From Candidatus Poribacteria bacterium (GTDB lineage Bacteria > Poribacteria > WGA-4E > WGA-3G), in NCBI GenBank assembly GCA_022826805.1, contig JAJDUH010000055.1, forward strand, positions 1 to 54,268: a stretch of DNA of 54,268 nucleotides, given 5' to 3'. Within the stretch, counting starts at the first letter, position 1, and each line of letters opens with the position of its first letter. The position numbers and the translations under genes were made by a program. Below are positions 44,001 through 52,100 of the stretch, in pieces. Under the pieces are notes generated by a model. It saw only the letters and a program-made list of their open reading frames with translations, did not search any database and was not told the origin of the DNA.

Positions 44001-44043
44001 TAAATTGGAAATTCCAAGTAGCTAAAGAAAGGTAAGAAAAATA

Positions 44044-45759
44044 TTGTTCAATTTTCCAAAAACTTTGCACCAACTTCATTTCTTTGAAGAAGATGGTGTC
44101 CTTTATGCCGCAGATCTCGACAAAGCGCGTGTCACCGAGATCTCTGCCGTAATGCTTAACATCTTAAAGCTCGCAGAAATACAGACAAACGATGGCATAG
44201 TCCAAACGCTACAGACCTCTTACACAGAGGACGACATTTTTGAGGCATTTGAGAGATTCGAGGAACTCGAAAAGGAAGGCTTGCTATTCAATCGGGGTGA
44301 GAATCTCAGAGAAACTCTCGCTATAAAAGACGAACGGCGAAAGTTGCTTGTTGTGATACCCAATATCACCACTGACTCGTTCTTTGATATTGAAACACTA
44401 TACGCTGGGACGAACATGGCACTTTCTTATATGTTTGAACATCTCACCAAATATGTAGACCTTCACTTCGCAGGCAACCAAAACCGCAAGTTAGCCGATA
44501 ACATCTATGAAGTGGATATCAGCGTGTCTGACTTCGGCAAACTCAGTCGACGCATCAACGAGACCTATTTTGGTATTCTCACGCTACATCGCGATCACGA
44601 AACATGGCTGCTACCGCTTTATCAGCACAAAGAACTCCCGCCGATTCTTGTGCAATGCCACGCACCGCGCGGCCATGGCGGAAACGCTATCAATTCCATG
44701 CTGCGGCATTACGCCGCAATGCGAGATTTTGATGCTTTCACCGCCCCATCGGATTATGTCCGTGATTTCTATTCAGATTACGTCTGGGACCCCAACTTCT
44801 TCAATACCCTCCCCAACGGTGTAGATTCAGCTTTGTTCTGTCCAATGGACAAAGCAGAAGCAAAAAGGGAACTCGCTGACCACATGGGAGACGACCGAAT
44901 CATGACGACTCCGACAGTCGGTTATCTCTCGCGGGTGCAGTCTGAAAAAGGGGCATCTGTCTATCTGAAACTCGCTGAATTGAATCCACATCTGCTGTTT
45001 CTAATCGCCGGACCGCATTTTGGAAGGTATCAATCAAAGGTGTTGCCTGATAATCTCGTCTATGCCGGTTTCCATCGGCGTGAGAAGCTACCGCTTGTTT
45101 ACAACGCGTTTGATGTCTACTGTTTCCTTTCAATGTCGGGTGAGGAGACGTTTGGTTTGACAGTTCTTGAAGCCATGGCGTGCGGCGTTCCACCGATCGT
45201 TCCTAATTTTGATGGCGTGCCATCGGTCGTTGGTGATGCGGGATTAATAGCGAATGCTGAGAATTTTGACAGGGATATCGGTCCCCTTGTAAGTTACCCC
45301 TGCCCGATAGATTTTTCGCAGAAGATTAACCTGCTGTTGAACGACGATGAGAGGCGGCAAACACTGTCCGAAAAAACGAGAAACCGTGCGCTATCGTTCA
45401 CGTGGGATAAAACCGCACAACGGATTATAGAATTCTTTGAAGCACTTCATGAAAAAAGGCGGCTTGTGAGTTCAAATAAGGTCTTGAATGCCTTTGCCCC
45501 TGACATTGAAGTAGCAAACCCAGTACCAAAACATCTCAAATACAAATCCATTGTGTTGAGTATGAACAAGCACTATGAACGGACTTTGATGAGAGACGGA
45601 CTCTATTCTCAGCGTGTTGAAGAAGGCCTCGTGCTGACGCTTTTGAGAAACCATACGGTAAGAGAAGCGGAGGCACTTCTTGCTGAGTTCGTTAAAGATG
45701 AAGCAGAGGCGAAAGCTATTCTCAAAAGAGTTCGCGGCTTAATCCATGCAACCGCTTAG
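44044..45759 (+). CDS. PqqD-like domain fused to a GT4-family glycosyltransferase
   Basis: This is a 571-residue protein with a TTG start and AAAGG upstream. Residues 1-85 look like a PqqD/RRE winged helix: strands LHFFEEDGVLYAADLDKARV, then TEISAVMLNILKLAE, DGIVQTLQTSYTEDDIFEAF and EELEKEGLLF. Residues 100-480 are a GT4 (GT-B fold) enzyme with TLPNGVDSALFCP, VGYLSRVQSEKGA, FLIAGPHFG and EETFGLTVLEAMACG, the E-x7-E motif at Glu368 and Glu376. RRE domains bind leader peptides in RiPP pathways, so this enzyme may glycosylate the peptide encoded after the next gene. The fusion is unusual; the function is inferred. Confidence 0.8.
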   Translation: MFNFPKTLHQLHFFEEDGVLYAADLDKARVTEISAVMLNILKLAEIQTNDGIVQTLQTSYTEDDIFEAFERFEELEKEGLLFNRGENLRETLAIKDERRKLLVVIPNITTDSFFDIETLYAGTNMALSYMFEHLTKYVDLHFAGNQNRKLADNIYEVDISVSDFGKLSRRINETYFGILTLHRDHETWLLPLYQHKELPPILVQCHAPRGHGGNAINSMLRHYAAMRDFDAFTAPSDYVRDFYSDYVWDPNFFNTLPNGVDSALFCPMDKAEAKRELADHMGDDRIMTTPTVGYLSRVQSEKGASVYLKLAELNPHLLFLIAGPHFGRYQSKVLPDNLVYAGFHRREKLPLVYNAFDVYCFLSMSGEETFGLTVLEAMACGVPPIVPNFDGVPSVVGDAGLIANAENFDRDIGPLVSYPCPIDFSQKINLLLNDDERRQTLSEKTRNRALSFTWDKTAQRIIEFFEALHEKRRLVSSNKVLNAFAPDIEVANPVPKHLKYKSIVLSMNKHYERTLMRDGLYSQRVEEGLVLTLLRNHTVREAEALLAEFVKDEAEAKAILKRVRGLIHATA

Positions 45760-45780
45760 GAAAACGGAAGGAAATAAACT

Positions 45781-47529
45781 ATGACACTTCACGCTCACTA
45801 CCGCCTGAACCGTCACCGTAAATTTGAACGAGATGGGGAGAAATATGTCGTGGATCTTGAGACGAACGCTATCGTTCAGGTTAACGATGTGGAATGGGAA
45901 GTTCTGAATCGCTATGGAACCCAGACGCACTACCAAATTGTCGAAGAACTCAAGGAAACATATAAAATTGAGTCTATTTTTGACGGGATTGAACGTTTGG
46001 AACGGCTTGGACAGCAAGGTTCTCTTTTAAGCACAATAGATAAAGGAGCGAAACGGGCTGCTGATAGTTGGAAACAGAGGGATAGGAAACCGAAGGTGTT
46101 GGTGCCGTTTCACTTTACGAAAGAGAAAACATCTCTGGACTATGGAGCAAATCTGAATCGCTACCAACTACTGACGCACCTGACGCAATTCGCAGCCTTG
46201 GAAACGCTTACTTTTTCCAAAGCAGGAGAAGAAGACGCAAAATCGCCCGACTTTCAAGGTTATGGAGATATCCAGATTCGGGATATAGAGACAGAAGAAA
46301 TCAGTGCGTTCGGTCCATCTTGGTATGCGATGAATGGGTACGATGGCATTTTACTTCTTTCTCAATTTTTGACAGACGACCTCTTATACTATCAGCTTCC
46401 CGATGTGCCGATCATTCATTGCATAGATGATGTTCAGAGATTACAAGGGTCAACACTTGAAATGCTGCTAAATATCTCTGCCTTCCAAAACGTAAAAGAC
46501 ACATTAGTTGTCAGATCTTCATGGGTAAAGGAATGGCTGATGGAATACGGGGTCTTGGGAGAGAGGGTCTGCGTTATTCCGAATGGTGTGGAGATTGGTG
46601 AACCGATAGGCAAGCCGTTGGCGAAGCAACACACCGCTGCGCTCTTTGAAAAACCGATGTTTGCACAACAACCCGTCGTTGGACTCATTTCAGGTTTTGA
46701 CTCTAACTCTGGGGCGAAACTGATTTCCGCGTTTGCTCATGCCAATCCGCATCTCGTGATTTTTGTCTACGATCCGTTTTTGGCGGAACATTATAAAAAT
46801 CCGCCAGACAATGTGGTGATTTTCAGTGCAGATGAGGAGGAGACTCGCTCCGTTCTACCTATCTTCTTTGAGGCACTGGATCTCGTCTGCTTCCCCGCAA
46901 TACCGGGAACACCGCTCTCGCTGGTTTTAGAGGCGATGGCGTACGGCCCCCCGTGTGTGGCGATGACGAAATATGGACTTCCACCAGAGGTCGAGGGAGC
47001 GGGTGTTGCTGTAAAATCTGAACAGTGTCGTTTTGGGAATTTCCATATCCCTATGTACCAGTTATCGGATACGGTAAACCAGTGGCTGAAACCCTCCGCA
47101 GCGCGCACTAAATGTGAAGAAATTGCAAAAAGTTTGGTTCAGAAGTTCACTTGGGAAAAAGTAGCACAAGAGAGCGTCCAATTGTTTGAAGCAGGTCATC
47201 AGCGAAGCATAAATGCTTTCAATAGGGAAGAAACTTTGCTTCCATCGGTTTTTTGCCGTCAATATAATCCGGGGACCGGAACCACCAAGTCCAGCGTATA
47301 TCGACTGGGAACCAATAGATATGAACATCTTGAAACCGCTTTGGTAGAGATATTGTCCGAACAACATACGCCTACCGAAGTTGAATACGTTTTCAAGCAT
47401 TTCCAAGAGAAGGGCTCTTCTCCAGCAGCGAAGCGAATCGCCTTGGAAATGGTTTTCCCAACTCACTCGAGTTCGGAACTCAATCCCGCTGGCTCAGAGC
47501 ACCGGCAGAAAGGAGAAAAACTCAGATGA
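45781..47529 (+). CDS. PqqD-like domain fused to a GT4-like protein with a degenerate active-site motif
   Basis: This is a 582-residue paralogue of the preceding gene. GGAAGGA precedes the ATG. Residues 5-85 are again PqqD-like (FERDGEKYVVDLETNAIVQV, VEWEVLNRYGT, IFDGIERLERLGQQG). The GT part has VIPNGVEIGEP and PGTPLSLVLEAMAYGPP, where the first Glu of E-x7-E is a Gly, so it may be an inactive partner of the first enzyme or use a changed site. The stop overlaps the start of the 82-aa peptide gene (ATGA, 47526-47529), so the two are translationally coupled. Its last 45 codons recur as a relic before the second peptide. Confidence 0.78.
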   Translation: MTLHAHYRLNRHRKFERDGEKYVVDLETNAIVQVNDVEWEVLNRYGTQTHYQIVEELKETYKIESIFDGIERLERLGQQGSLLSTIDKGAKRAADSWKQRDRKPKVLVPFHFTKEKTSLDYGANLNRYQLLTHLTQFAALETLTFSKAGEEDAKSPDFQGYGDIQIRDIETEEISAFGPSWYAMNGYDGILLLSQFLTDDLLYYQLPDVPIIHCIDDVQRLQGSTLEMLLNISAFQNVKDTLVVRSSWVKEWLMEYGVLGERVCVIPNGVEIGEPIGKPLAKQHTAALFEKPMFAQQPVVGLISGFDSNSGAKLISAFAHANPHLVIFVYDPFLAEHYKNPPDNVVIFSADEEETRSVLPIFFEALDLVCFPAIPGTPLSLVLEAMAYGPPCVAMTKYGLPPEVEGAGVAVKSEQCRFGNFHIPMYQLSDTVNQWLKPSAARTKCEEIAKSLVQKFTWEKVAQESVQLFEAGHQRSINAFNREETLLPSVFCRQYNPGTGTTKSSVYRLGTNRYEHLETALVEILSEQHTPTEVEYVFKHFQEKGSSPAAKRIALEMVFPTHSSSELNPAGSEHRQKGEKLR

Positions 47530-47774
47530 AAAACAGCCTTCGCGGTAAAATCCGCGAATTCGTCCAGTCTGAAGAAGGCAAGGTGGGAATTAAATCCCCA
47601 CTGGCACTCGGTGTGGCAACAGGAACTGTGTTATTAGCACATGCTATTGTCGGCACACCACAGGCAGATGCATGCAATGGAGATGCTGAGTGTGGTCCAG
47701 GGGGAAAATGTGTCAATATTCAATGTGCGCCCACCTCCAATGGAGGACAGAGTTGTTGGGGCGAATGTGCATAA
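47526..47774 (+). CDS. 82-aa Cys-rich peptide with 49-residue leader, candidate modified precursor
   Basis: The leader (residues 1-49) has a charged part MKNSLRGKIREFVQSEEGKV, a Gly/Leu-rich hydrophobic part (LALGVATGTVLLAHAIV) and the end TPQADA. Signal peptidase would cut after residue 49. The 33-residue core has six Cys (C-x5-C-x5-C-x4-C-x9-C-x3-C), which suits a disulfide-rich fold. The second peptide gene at 49135 has the same leader (35 of 49 identical) and a different core. Translation is coupled to the upstream RRE-glycosyltransferase. It is a candidate RiPP or secreted miniprotein; sugar attachment on Ser/Thr/Cys/Asn of the core is an inference. Confidence 0.75.
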   Translation: MKNSLRGKIREFVQSEEGKVGIKSPLALGVATGTVLLAHAIVGTPQADACNGDAECGPGGKCVNIQCAPTSNGGQSCWGECA

Positions 47775-47793
47775 ATGTATGCCTCGATAAATC

Positions 47794-47857
47794 GTAACTG
47801 GATATTGTTTCAGTTACAATCTGAACTGCGGTGGCTTTTGCTGTCGCAGCTCAGATT
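47794..47857 (+). promoter_or_regulatory. Two hairpins between peptide and propeller genes
   Basis: GTAACTG/CAGTTAC (47794-47817) is followed by AATCTGAACTGCG/CGCAGCTCAGATT (12 of 13 pairs, 47818-47857), with no T-tract. A structure here can raise peptide mRNA over the downstream propeller gene by stabilising or pausing. A similar hairpin follows the second peptide gene. Confidence 0.55.
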
Positions 47858-47926
47858 TGCGTAAAGCCTTTTCTTTATAGAGAAATAAATAAGCACTTCT
47901 ATTAAGTTTTTGTTGGGGATATACTT

Positions 47927-48919
47927 ATGAAATTTATATCCACTGTCTGGTATTTGAATCTGATGCTGTTCTGTTTAGTGATTTGTCACGTCCGCGCAGA
48001 AGATCCCAAAACTGCTAAAATTGTGTTTGCTTCAACTCGCAATGGCAACCGAGACATCTATCTGATGAATCCGGATGGCAGTCAAGTGGTGAACTTAACC
48101 CGAGATTTTGCAGACGATTTGTATCCTGTTTGGTCTCCCACAGGAGAACAGATTCTTTTCGTCTCTGACCGAGGCGGGGAGCGCGACCTCTACCTGATGG
48201 ATGCGGATGGCTTAAATGTTAGGCAAGTATTCAAGAAGTCAGCGCATCGAGAAACCCCAACATGGTCACCAGATGGAGAGCAGATTGCTTATAAACGGGG
48301 GGTAGCCATTTATATCGCAACAATAGGGAAGCAAACCGAAGAACTCCTTGTGCTTGGCTTTAGGCCCGCGTGGTCGCCTGATGGGACTGAAATCGCCTTT
48401 GTTGAAGGTTGGTTTGGGGATCATCGACTCAGCCTTTTCGATCTTCAGACACGAAGACAAAGGTGGCTTCTCCCAAAAGATGCAGTACCGTGGCAAAACC
48501 ATCCGGCGTGGTCCCTGACAAGTAAGCAAATCGCTTTTTCCTTGAATAAAAACCCTCTACCTGTCCCTCCAGGGTTGAAGGAAGGGCAAGCTTTTCGTGT
48601 GCCTCTTGCATGGCTTGATAAGGAAACGATCTATATTGTGAATCGAGACGGAACAGGACTTAGGCAAATTGTGAAAGAGGTCGGACCCAAAGCCTCCTTA
48701 CCGGTTTGGTCTCCTTATGGTGACGAACTTATTTATGTGCAGGAAGTTGACAATCGCCGCCACCTCTTCAAAATTGACTTAGCAACTCGGACCCCAAGAC
48801 AGTTGACTCATACCGGTCAAGGACATTTAACGGCGGACTGGTTCGATCCAGCAGCATTACTAGTTTCATCACAACCGCAGTTGCTCACCACGACCTGGGG
48901 AGAAAGAAAAAAGAAATAG
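47927..48919 (+). CDS. Secreted TolB-like (PD40) beta-propeller with C-terminal TTW motif
   Basis: This is a 330-residue protein with a signal peptide (YLNLMLFCLVICHVRAED). Six or so PD40 blades follow with typical phrases (DIYLMNPDGSQVVNLT, PVWSPTGEQILFVSDRGG, PTWSPDGEQIAY). The end SSQPQLLTTTWGERKKK carries the TTW tag. It is a close paralogue of the protein at 49441; each follows a peptide gene, so the propeller is probably a partner of its peptide (binding, export or immunity). TolB-like propellers bind peptides or proteins in known systems. Confidence 0.88.
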   Translation: MKFISTVWYLNLMLFCLVICHVRAEDPKTAKIVFASTRNGNRDIYLMNPDGSQVVNLTRDFADDLYPVWSPTGEQILFVSDRGGERDLYLMDADGLNVRQVFKKSAHRETPTWSPDGEQIAYKRGVAIYIATIGKQTEELLVLGFRPAWSPDGTEIAFVEGWFGDHRLSLFDLQTRRQRWLLPKDAVPWQNHPAWSLTSKQIAFSLNKNPLPVPPGLKEGQAFRVPLAWLDKETIYIVNRDGTGLRQIVKEVGPKASLPVWSPYGDELIYVQEVDNRRHLFKIDLATRTPRQLTHTGQGHLTADWFDPAALLVSSQPQLLTTTWGERKKK

Positions 48920-48929
48920 CGTTTTAAGT

Positions 48930-49127
48930 CTAACCATGTTGGGAACACTTTGGCAGAGATACTATTCAAAATTTCAGAGTTTCTGAAATTGTACTTGTTT
49001 TCAAGCATTTCCAAGGGGAGGGCTCCTCTCCAGCAGCGAATCGAATCGCCTTGGAAATGGTTTTCCCAACTCCCTCGAGTTTGGAATTCAATCCCGCCGG
49101 AACAGAAGCACCGGCAGAAAGGAAATA
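48930..49127 (+). pseudogene. Relic of the glycosyltransferase 3' end before the second peptide
   Basis: DNA here matches the last about 190 bases of the gene at 45781-47529. In frame it reads VFKHFQGEGSSPAANRIALE, then MVFPTPSSLEFNPAG, against VFKHFQEKGSSPAAKRIALE in the intact gene. It shows that the cassette (GT tail, peptide, propeller) was duplicated in tandem and the second GT lost. Confidence 0.85.
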
Positions 49128-49134
49128 AACCCAG

Positions 49135-49359
49135 ATGAAAAACAACCTACGCGGTAAAATCCGCAATTTCATCAAATCTGAGGAAGGACGTGTTGGGCTC
49201 AAAGGCCCTTTGACCCTCGGTGTGGCTACCGGTGGTGTCCTGCTCGCGCAGGCTATCATGGTAACGCCAGATGCTGAGGCATGGCCCTGTGGTAGAAATC
49301 AGCCGTGTCCTGAAGGTTACCACTGCCCTGTAGGGGTTGGTAGCTGCGTAGCAGACTAA
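49135..49359 (+). CDS. 74-aa Cys-rich peptide with the same leader, second candidate precursor
   Basis: The leader reads MKNNLRGKIRNFIKSEEGRV and ends TPDAEA at residue 49, matching the peptide at 47526 at 35 of 49 positions. The core is only 25 residues with four Cys (C-x5-C-x5-C-x6-C). The first two loops have the same spacing as in the other peptide, with a shared Gly, and the rest differs. Conserved leader and variable core are the usual signature of a precursor family acted on by a leader-binding enzyme. AAAGGAAATAAACCCAG precedes the ATG. Confidence 0.75.
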   Translation: MKNNLRGKIRNFIKSEEGRVGLKGPLTLGVATGGVLLAQAIMVTPDAEAWPCGRNQPCPEGYHCPVGVGSCVAD

Positions 49360-49373
49360 TGTATCCTTAGAAT

Positions 49374-49409
49374 ATCTATGAGTAGGTCCTAAAACACCTA
49401 CTCATAGAT
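49374..49409 (+). promoter_or_regulatory. Strong hairpin between second peptide and propeller genes
   Basis: ATCTATGAGTAGG pairs perfectly with CCTACTCATAGAT over 13 bases with a ten-base loop and no T-tract. It occupies the same place as the hairpins at 47794-47857. Confidence 0.65.
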
Positions 49410-49440
49410 TCCTGATATACAACTTTCGGAGTTATGCCCC

Positions 49441-50448
49441 ATGAGAGTTAAAATCTTTTTTCTCTGTTATCTGTTAAGTGTCATTATATTCTGTTCAATC
49501 AGTTGTCCAGTATTCGGAAAAGCCCCGCCTGCTACTGCTAAGATTGTATTTTCGGGAAACCGTGAAAAGTTTGAGCAGCGGGACATATACCTCATGAATC
49601 CAGACGGGCAAGACGTAATCAACCTTACCAACCATCCCGCATCTGATGTTCAACCCGTCTTCTCTCCCACCGGTGAACAGATTCTTTTTTGCTCAGACCG
49701 AGACAGATCTCGGCTCAGTGTTGACCTGTATTTGATGAATGCGGATGGTTCAAACGTGCGACGTGTTTTTGCCAAATCACAAGAGAGAATAACACCGACA
49801 TGGTCGCCTGATGGCAAGAAGATTGCCTACGTCCGCGCGGATCTCGGTGTGCCATACATTTATATCGCTCCAATAGATGGTAAAAGAGAAGATCGAGTCG
49901 TAATTGGTATCATGCCCGTTTGGTCGCCTGATGGAGAAGAGATAGTCTTTATCAATCGGATATTGGAGCACCCTCGATACATTACACTTCTCAACGTGCA
50001 GACAGGGCGTTCAAAATTCTTTTTTCCACTTGATGCGCCAGCATGGCTGCGTTATCCGACATGGTCGCCTGATGGCAGCAAACTCGCATTTACGTGGATG
50101 CGGGCTGAACCTAACCCCGCGAACTTTGACAGGGAAACGCTGTATGTTGTAAATCGGGATGGAGGGGAGTTTCATCAATTGATTGACGCAGCAGGCCCCC
50201 CTGTTGTCAATCCAGTATGGTCTCCAGCAGGTGATGAACTGCTTTATGAGCGTCCAGACAGAGACTTCAAACACTGGCATATTTTTAAAATGTCAGTAGC
50301 AGGTGGCCCTCCTACGCAGCTTACCCATCTAACTGTTTGGAATCATCTGGGCGATTGGTTCGATCCTGCGTATGCCTTACCGGTTTCACCACAACCACAG
50401 CTGCTGACTACAACATGGGGAAAAGTAAAAACGGAGGAGGAACCATAG
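49441..50448 (+). CDS. Secreted TolB-like (PD40) beta-propeller with C-terminal TTW motif, second copy
   Basis: This is a 335-residue paralogue of the protein at 47927. The signal peptide is FFLCYLLSVIIFCSISC. The blades read DIYLMNPDGQDVINLT, PVFSPTGEQILFCSDRD, PTWSPDGKKIAYVRAD and so on. The end SPQPQLLTTTWGKVK carries the TTW tag. GGAG lies ten or so bases before the ATG. It sits behind peptide 2 as its paralogue sits behind peptide 1, so peptide and propeller duplicated as a unit. Confidence 0.88.
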   Translation: MRVKIFFLCYLLSVIIFCSISCPVFGKAPPATAKIVFSGNREKFEQRDIYLMNPDGQDVINLTNHPASDVQPVFSPTGEQILFCSDRDRSRLSVDLYLMNADGSNVRRVFAKSQERITPTWSPDGKKIAYVRADLGVPYIYIAPIDGKREDRVVIGIMPVWSPDGEEIVFINRILEHPRYITLLNVQTGRSKFFFPLDAPAWLRYPTWSPDGSKLAFTWMRAEPNPANFDRETLYVVNRDGGEFHQLIDAAGPPVVNPVWSPAGDELLYERPDRDFKHWHIFKMSVAGGPPTQLTHLTVWNHLGDWFDPAYALPVSPQPQLLTTTWGKVKTEEEP

Positions 50449-50553
50449 CGAAAAAAAATGCTCTCCCTCATGTTAATCAACCATCATCAACATATCTTCA
50501 ATCCACTTCAAGTTATCGAAAGAACAATCTGATGTGAAAAAGGTAATTGATAA

Positions 50554-50943
50554 ATGCACTATCCTGAATTTGAAACCGCATTTGAGGCACGATTTCAAAC
50601 ACACACAGACTTATATCCGCACGCCGTCGAGTATCACCGGGCGCGTTTTGATCAGACGATTCAGTACCTGTTGTCCTCTATCTTAACTCAACTTGCTACT
50701 TACAAAATTTTAGGTGTGCAGCCCGCTTTTTCATGCAAGGGATTCATGATCCGTAGCGTTTTGTAGCGTAAACTTTCAGTTTGCGCCCGTAATATGCACA
50801 ATCTAAAAGATTATGCTACAACTGGCAACTTGGGTTATCTTAGAACAGACAGTGGACTTGAAGTTATTGACTTTGAGACGAAGGAATTCCAACGTCAAGA
50901 CAGTTCCTTCATTGATACCTTCGCGTTGAGTATCAAACGCTAA
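50554..50943 (+). pseudogene. Methyltransferase-like gene with an internal deletion
   Basis: The first 40 codons (MHYPEFETAFEARFQTHTDL, then HRARFDQTIQYLLSSI) look like the N-terminus of a SAM-dependent methyltransferase; the frame ends at 50766. A dispersed hairpin repeat (TGTAGCGTAAAC) follows, and 50794-50943 reads DYATTGNLGYLRTDSGLEVI ... FALSIKR, a plausible C-terminal end. The catalytic middle is missing. The gap 50449-50553 shows nothing else. Confidence 0.5.
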
Positions 50944-50963
50944 AGAGAGGTACTTTTTGTATT

Positions 50964-52100
50964 ATGACATACTATGAATACTTTCTGATTTTCTTAGCAC
51001 TCGTTTTCTGTGGATATGCGAGTTATACCGACCTGAAGACACAGAAGATTCGCAACTTCTGTTCGCTCGGACTCTTATACGTCGGAACGCTGAGCCAATT
51101 AATGGCGTGGTATCTTGGCACGACGACACCGCTCTATATCTTAGGACTCTTCTTTGGGGGTGGGCTTATCGCTTTTGCCTTCTATTGGTTCGGTATCTTC
51201 TCGCCGGGGGATTCCAAACTCTTTTGGGGGCTGTGCTTAATCTTTCCGCTATCACTGTTTAGAGACCTGAGCGGTGCCTTAAGTTTTCCACCATTGATAC
51301 TCGCACTCAATATTATCGTGCCATACTCAATAGGCATACTCGGTTACCTGCTTTTCAAGTTTGTGTTGATGCCGAACAAGTTAGATTTGTTTCGGTATTT
51401 CTTTACGTCTTACTTTCAAAAGGATACACTCCTCGAAAAATTATTCAGTTTACTGATGTTTATCGGCATCGGGTCTGGACTGACATATCTGTTACAACGC
51501 TTTGGGTGGGAACCCGATCGCTTGCTGCACCTCATTTTAGTTTTGGCAGCTTTCACGCTGATACAGAAATTACTATCGCCCTTACCTAAAACACCTGTCT
51601 ATTACGCAGTTGTTGGTTTTGTATGCGTCTGGTTAGCGCTGCAAGCGACACCGTCTGTGCCGGTATTTCTCTCTGGGTTCGCCTTCTTTTTAGGATTGTA
51701 TCTCGTCGTTTTCGTTATTGCCAAACAGTTGGTTCTGAGTTTGGCGAGTGTGACCTTGGACAATACGGTTGATGTCTATGGTCTTCAGGTGGGTATGATT
51801 CCTGCCGAGCAAATTATTAGGGTGGAACAGCCGGACGGCACTGTTCACTACGAGAAGCAACAGGTTGACTTTTCAAGCGGTCAGAAGGATAACATTGTTA
51901 TTTCACCCGATCCTATAGGTCTAACTCGAGAGGAGATTGCCGAATTGCAACACCTCGCCGCAGAGGGTGCATTTGCTGAGTTTGGCAATCAGATAAACGT
52001 CCAACCCTCTATCCGTTTTGCGCCAGTTATTACCGTCGGCGCGCTGCTAACGGTATTCTGCCAAGGTCCTTTTTATCTCAAACTGATGCAGCTATTTTAA
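50964..52100 (+). CDS. A24-family prepilin-type leader peptidase with C-terminal extension
   Basis: This 378-residue membrane protein has the two catalytic Asp motifs of the TadV/PilD family: SYTDLKTQKIRN (Asp23) and FSPGDSKLFWG (Asp83, the GxGD motif as PGD). Eight or more helices follow. After the usual domain there is a soluble part (MIPAEQIIRVEQPDG, DFSSGQKDNIVISPDPIGLT) and a last helix, which makes it longer than TadV (150-180) or PilD (about 290). No pilus genes are in the window. The peptide leaders contain a SEEG-K/R-VG segment like a degenerate prepilin cleavage site, so it may process them. This is inference. Confidence 0.85.
   Translation: MTYYEYFLIFLALVFCGYASYTDLKTQKIRNFCSLGLLYVGTLSQLMAWYLGTTTPLYILGLFFGGGLIAFAFYWFGIFSPGDSKLFWGLCLIFPLSLFRDLSGALSFPPLILALNIIVPYSIGILGYLLFKFVLMPNKLDLFRYFFTSYFQKDTLLEKLFSLLMFIGIGSGLTYLLQRFGWEPDRLLHLILVLAAFTLIQKLLSPLPKTPVYYAVVGFVCVWLALQATPSVPVFLSGFAFFLGLYLVVFVIAKQLVLSLASVTLDNTVDVYGLQVGMIPAEQIIRVEQPDGTVHYEKQQVDFSSGQKDNIVISPDPIGLTREEIAELQHLAAEGAFAEFGNQINVQPSIRFAPVITVGALLTVFCQGPFYLKLMQLF

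Noticed and set aside
47526..47774. The 82-aa peptide as a true type IV or Flp pilin
   Set aside because: The putative cleavage site lacks the Glu at +5, the mature part would be Cys-rich and short, and no pilus assembly genes are present; the peptidase link is kept only as a hypothesis.
48950..49138. 62-aa frame before the second peptide
   Set aside because: It is an out-of-frame reading of the duplicated glycosyltransferase tail.
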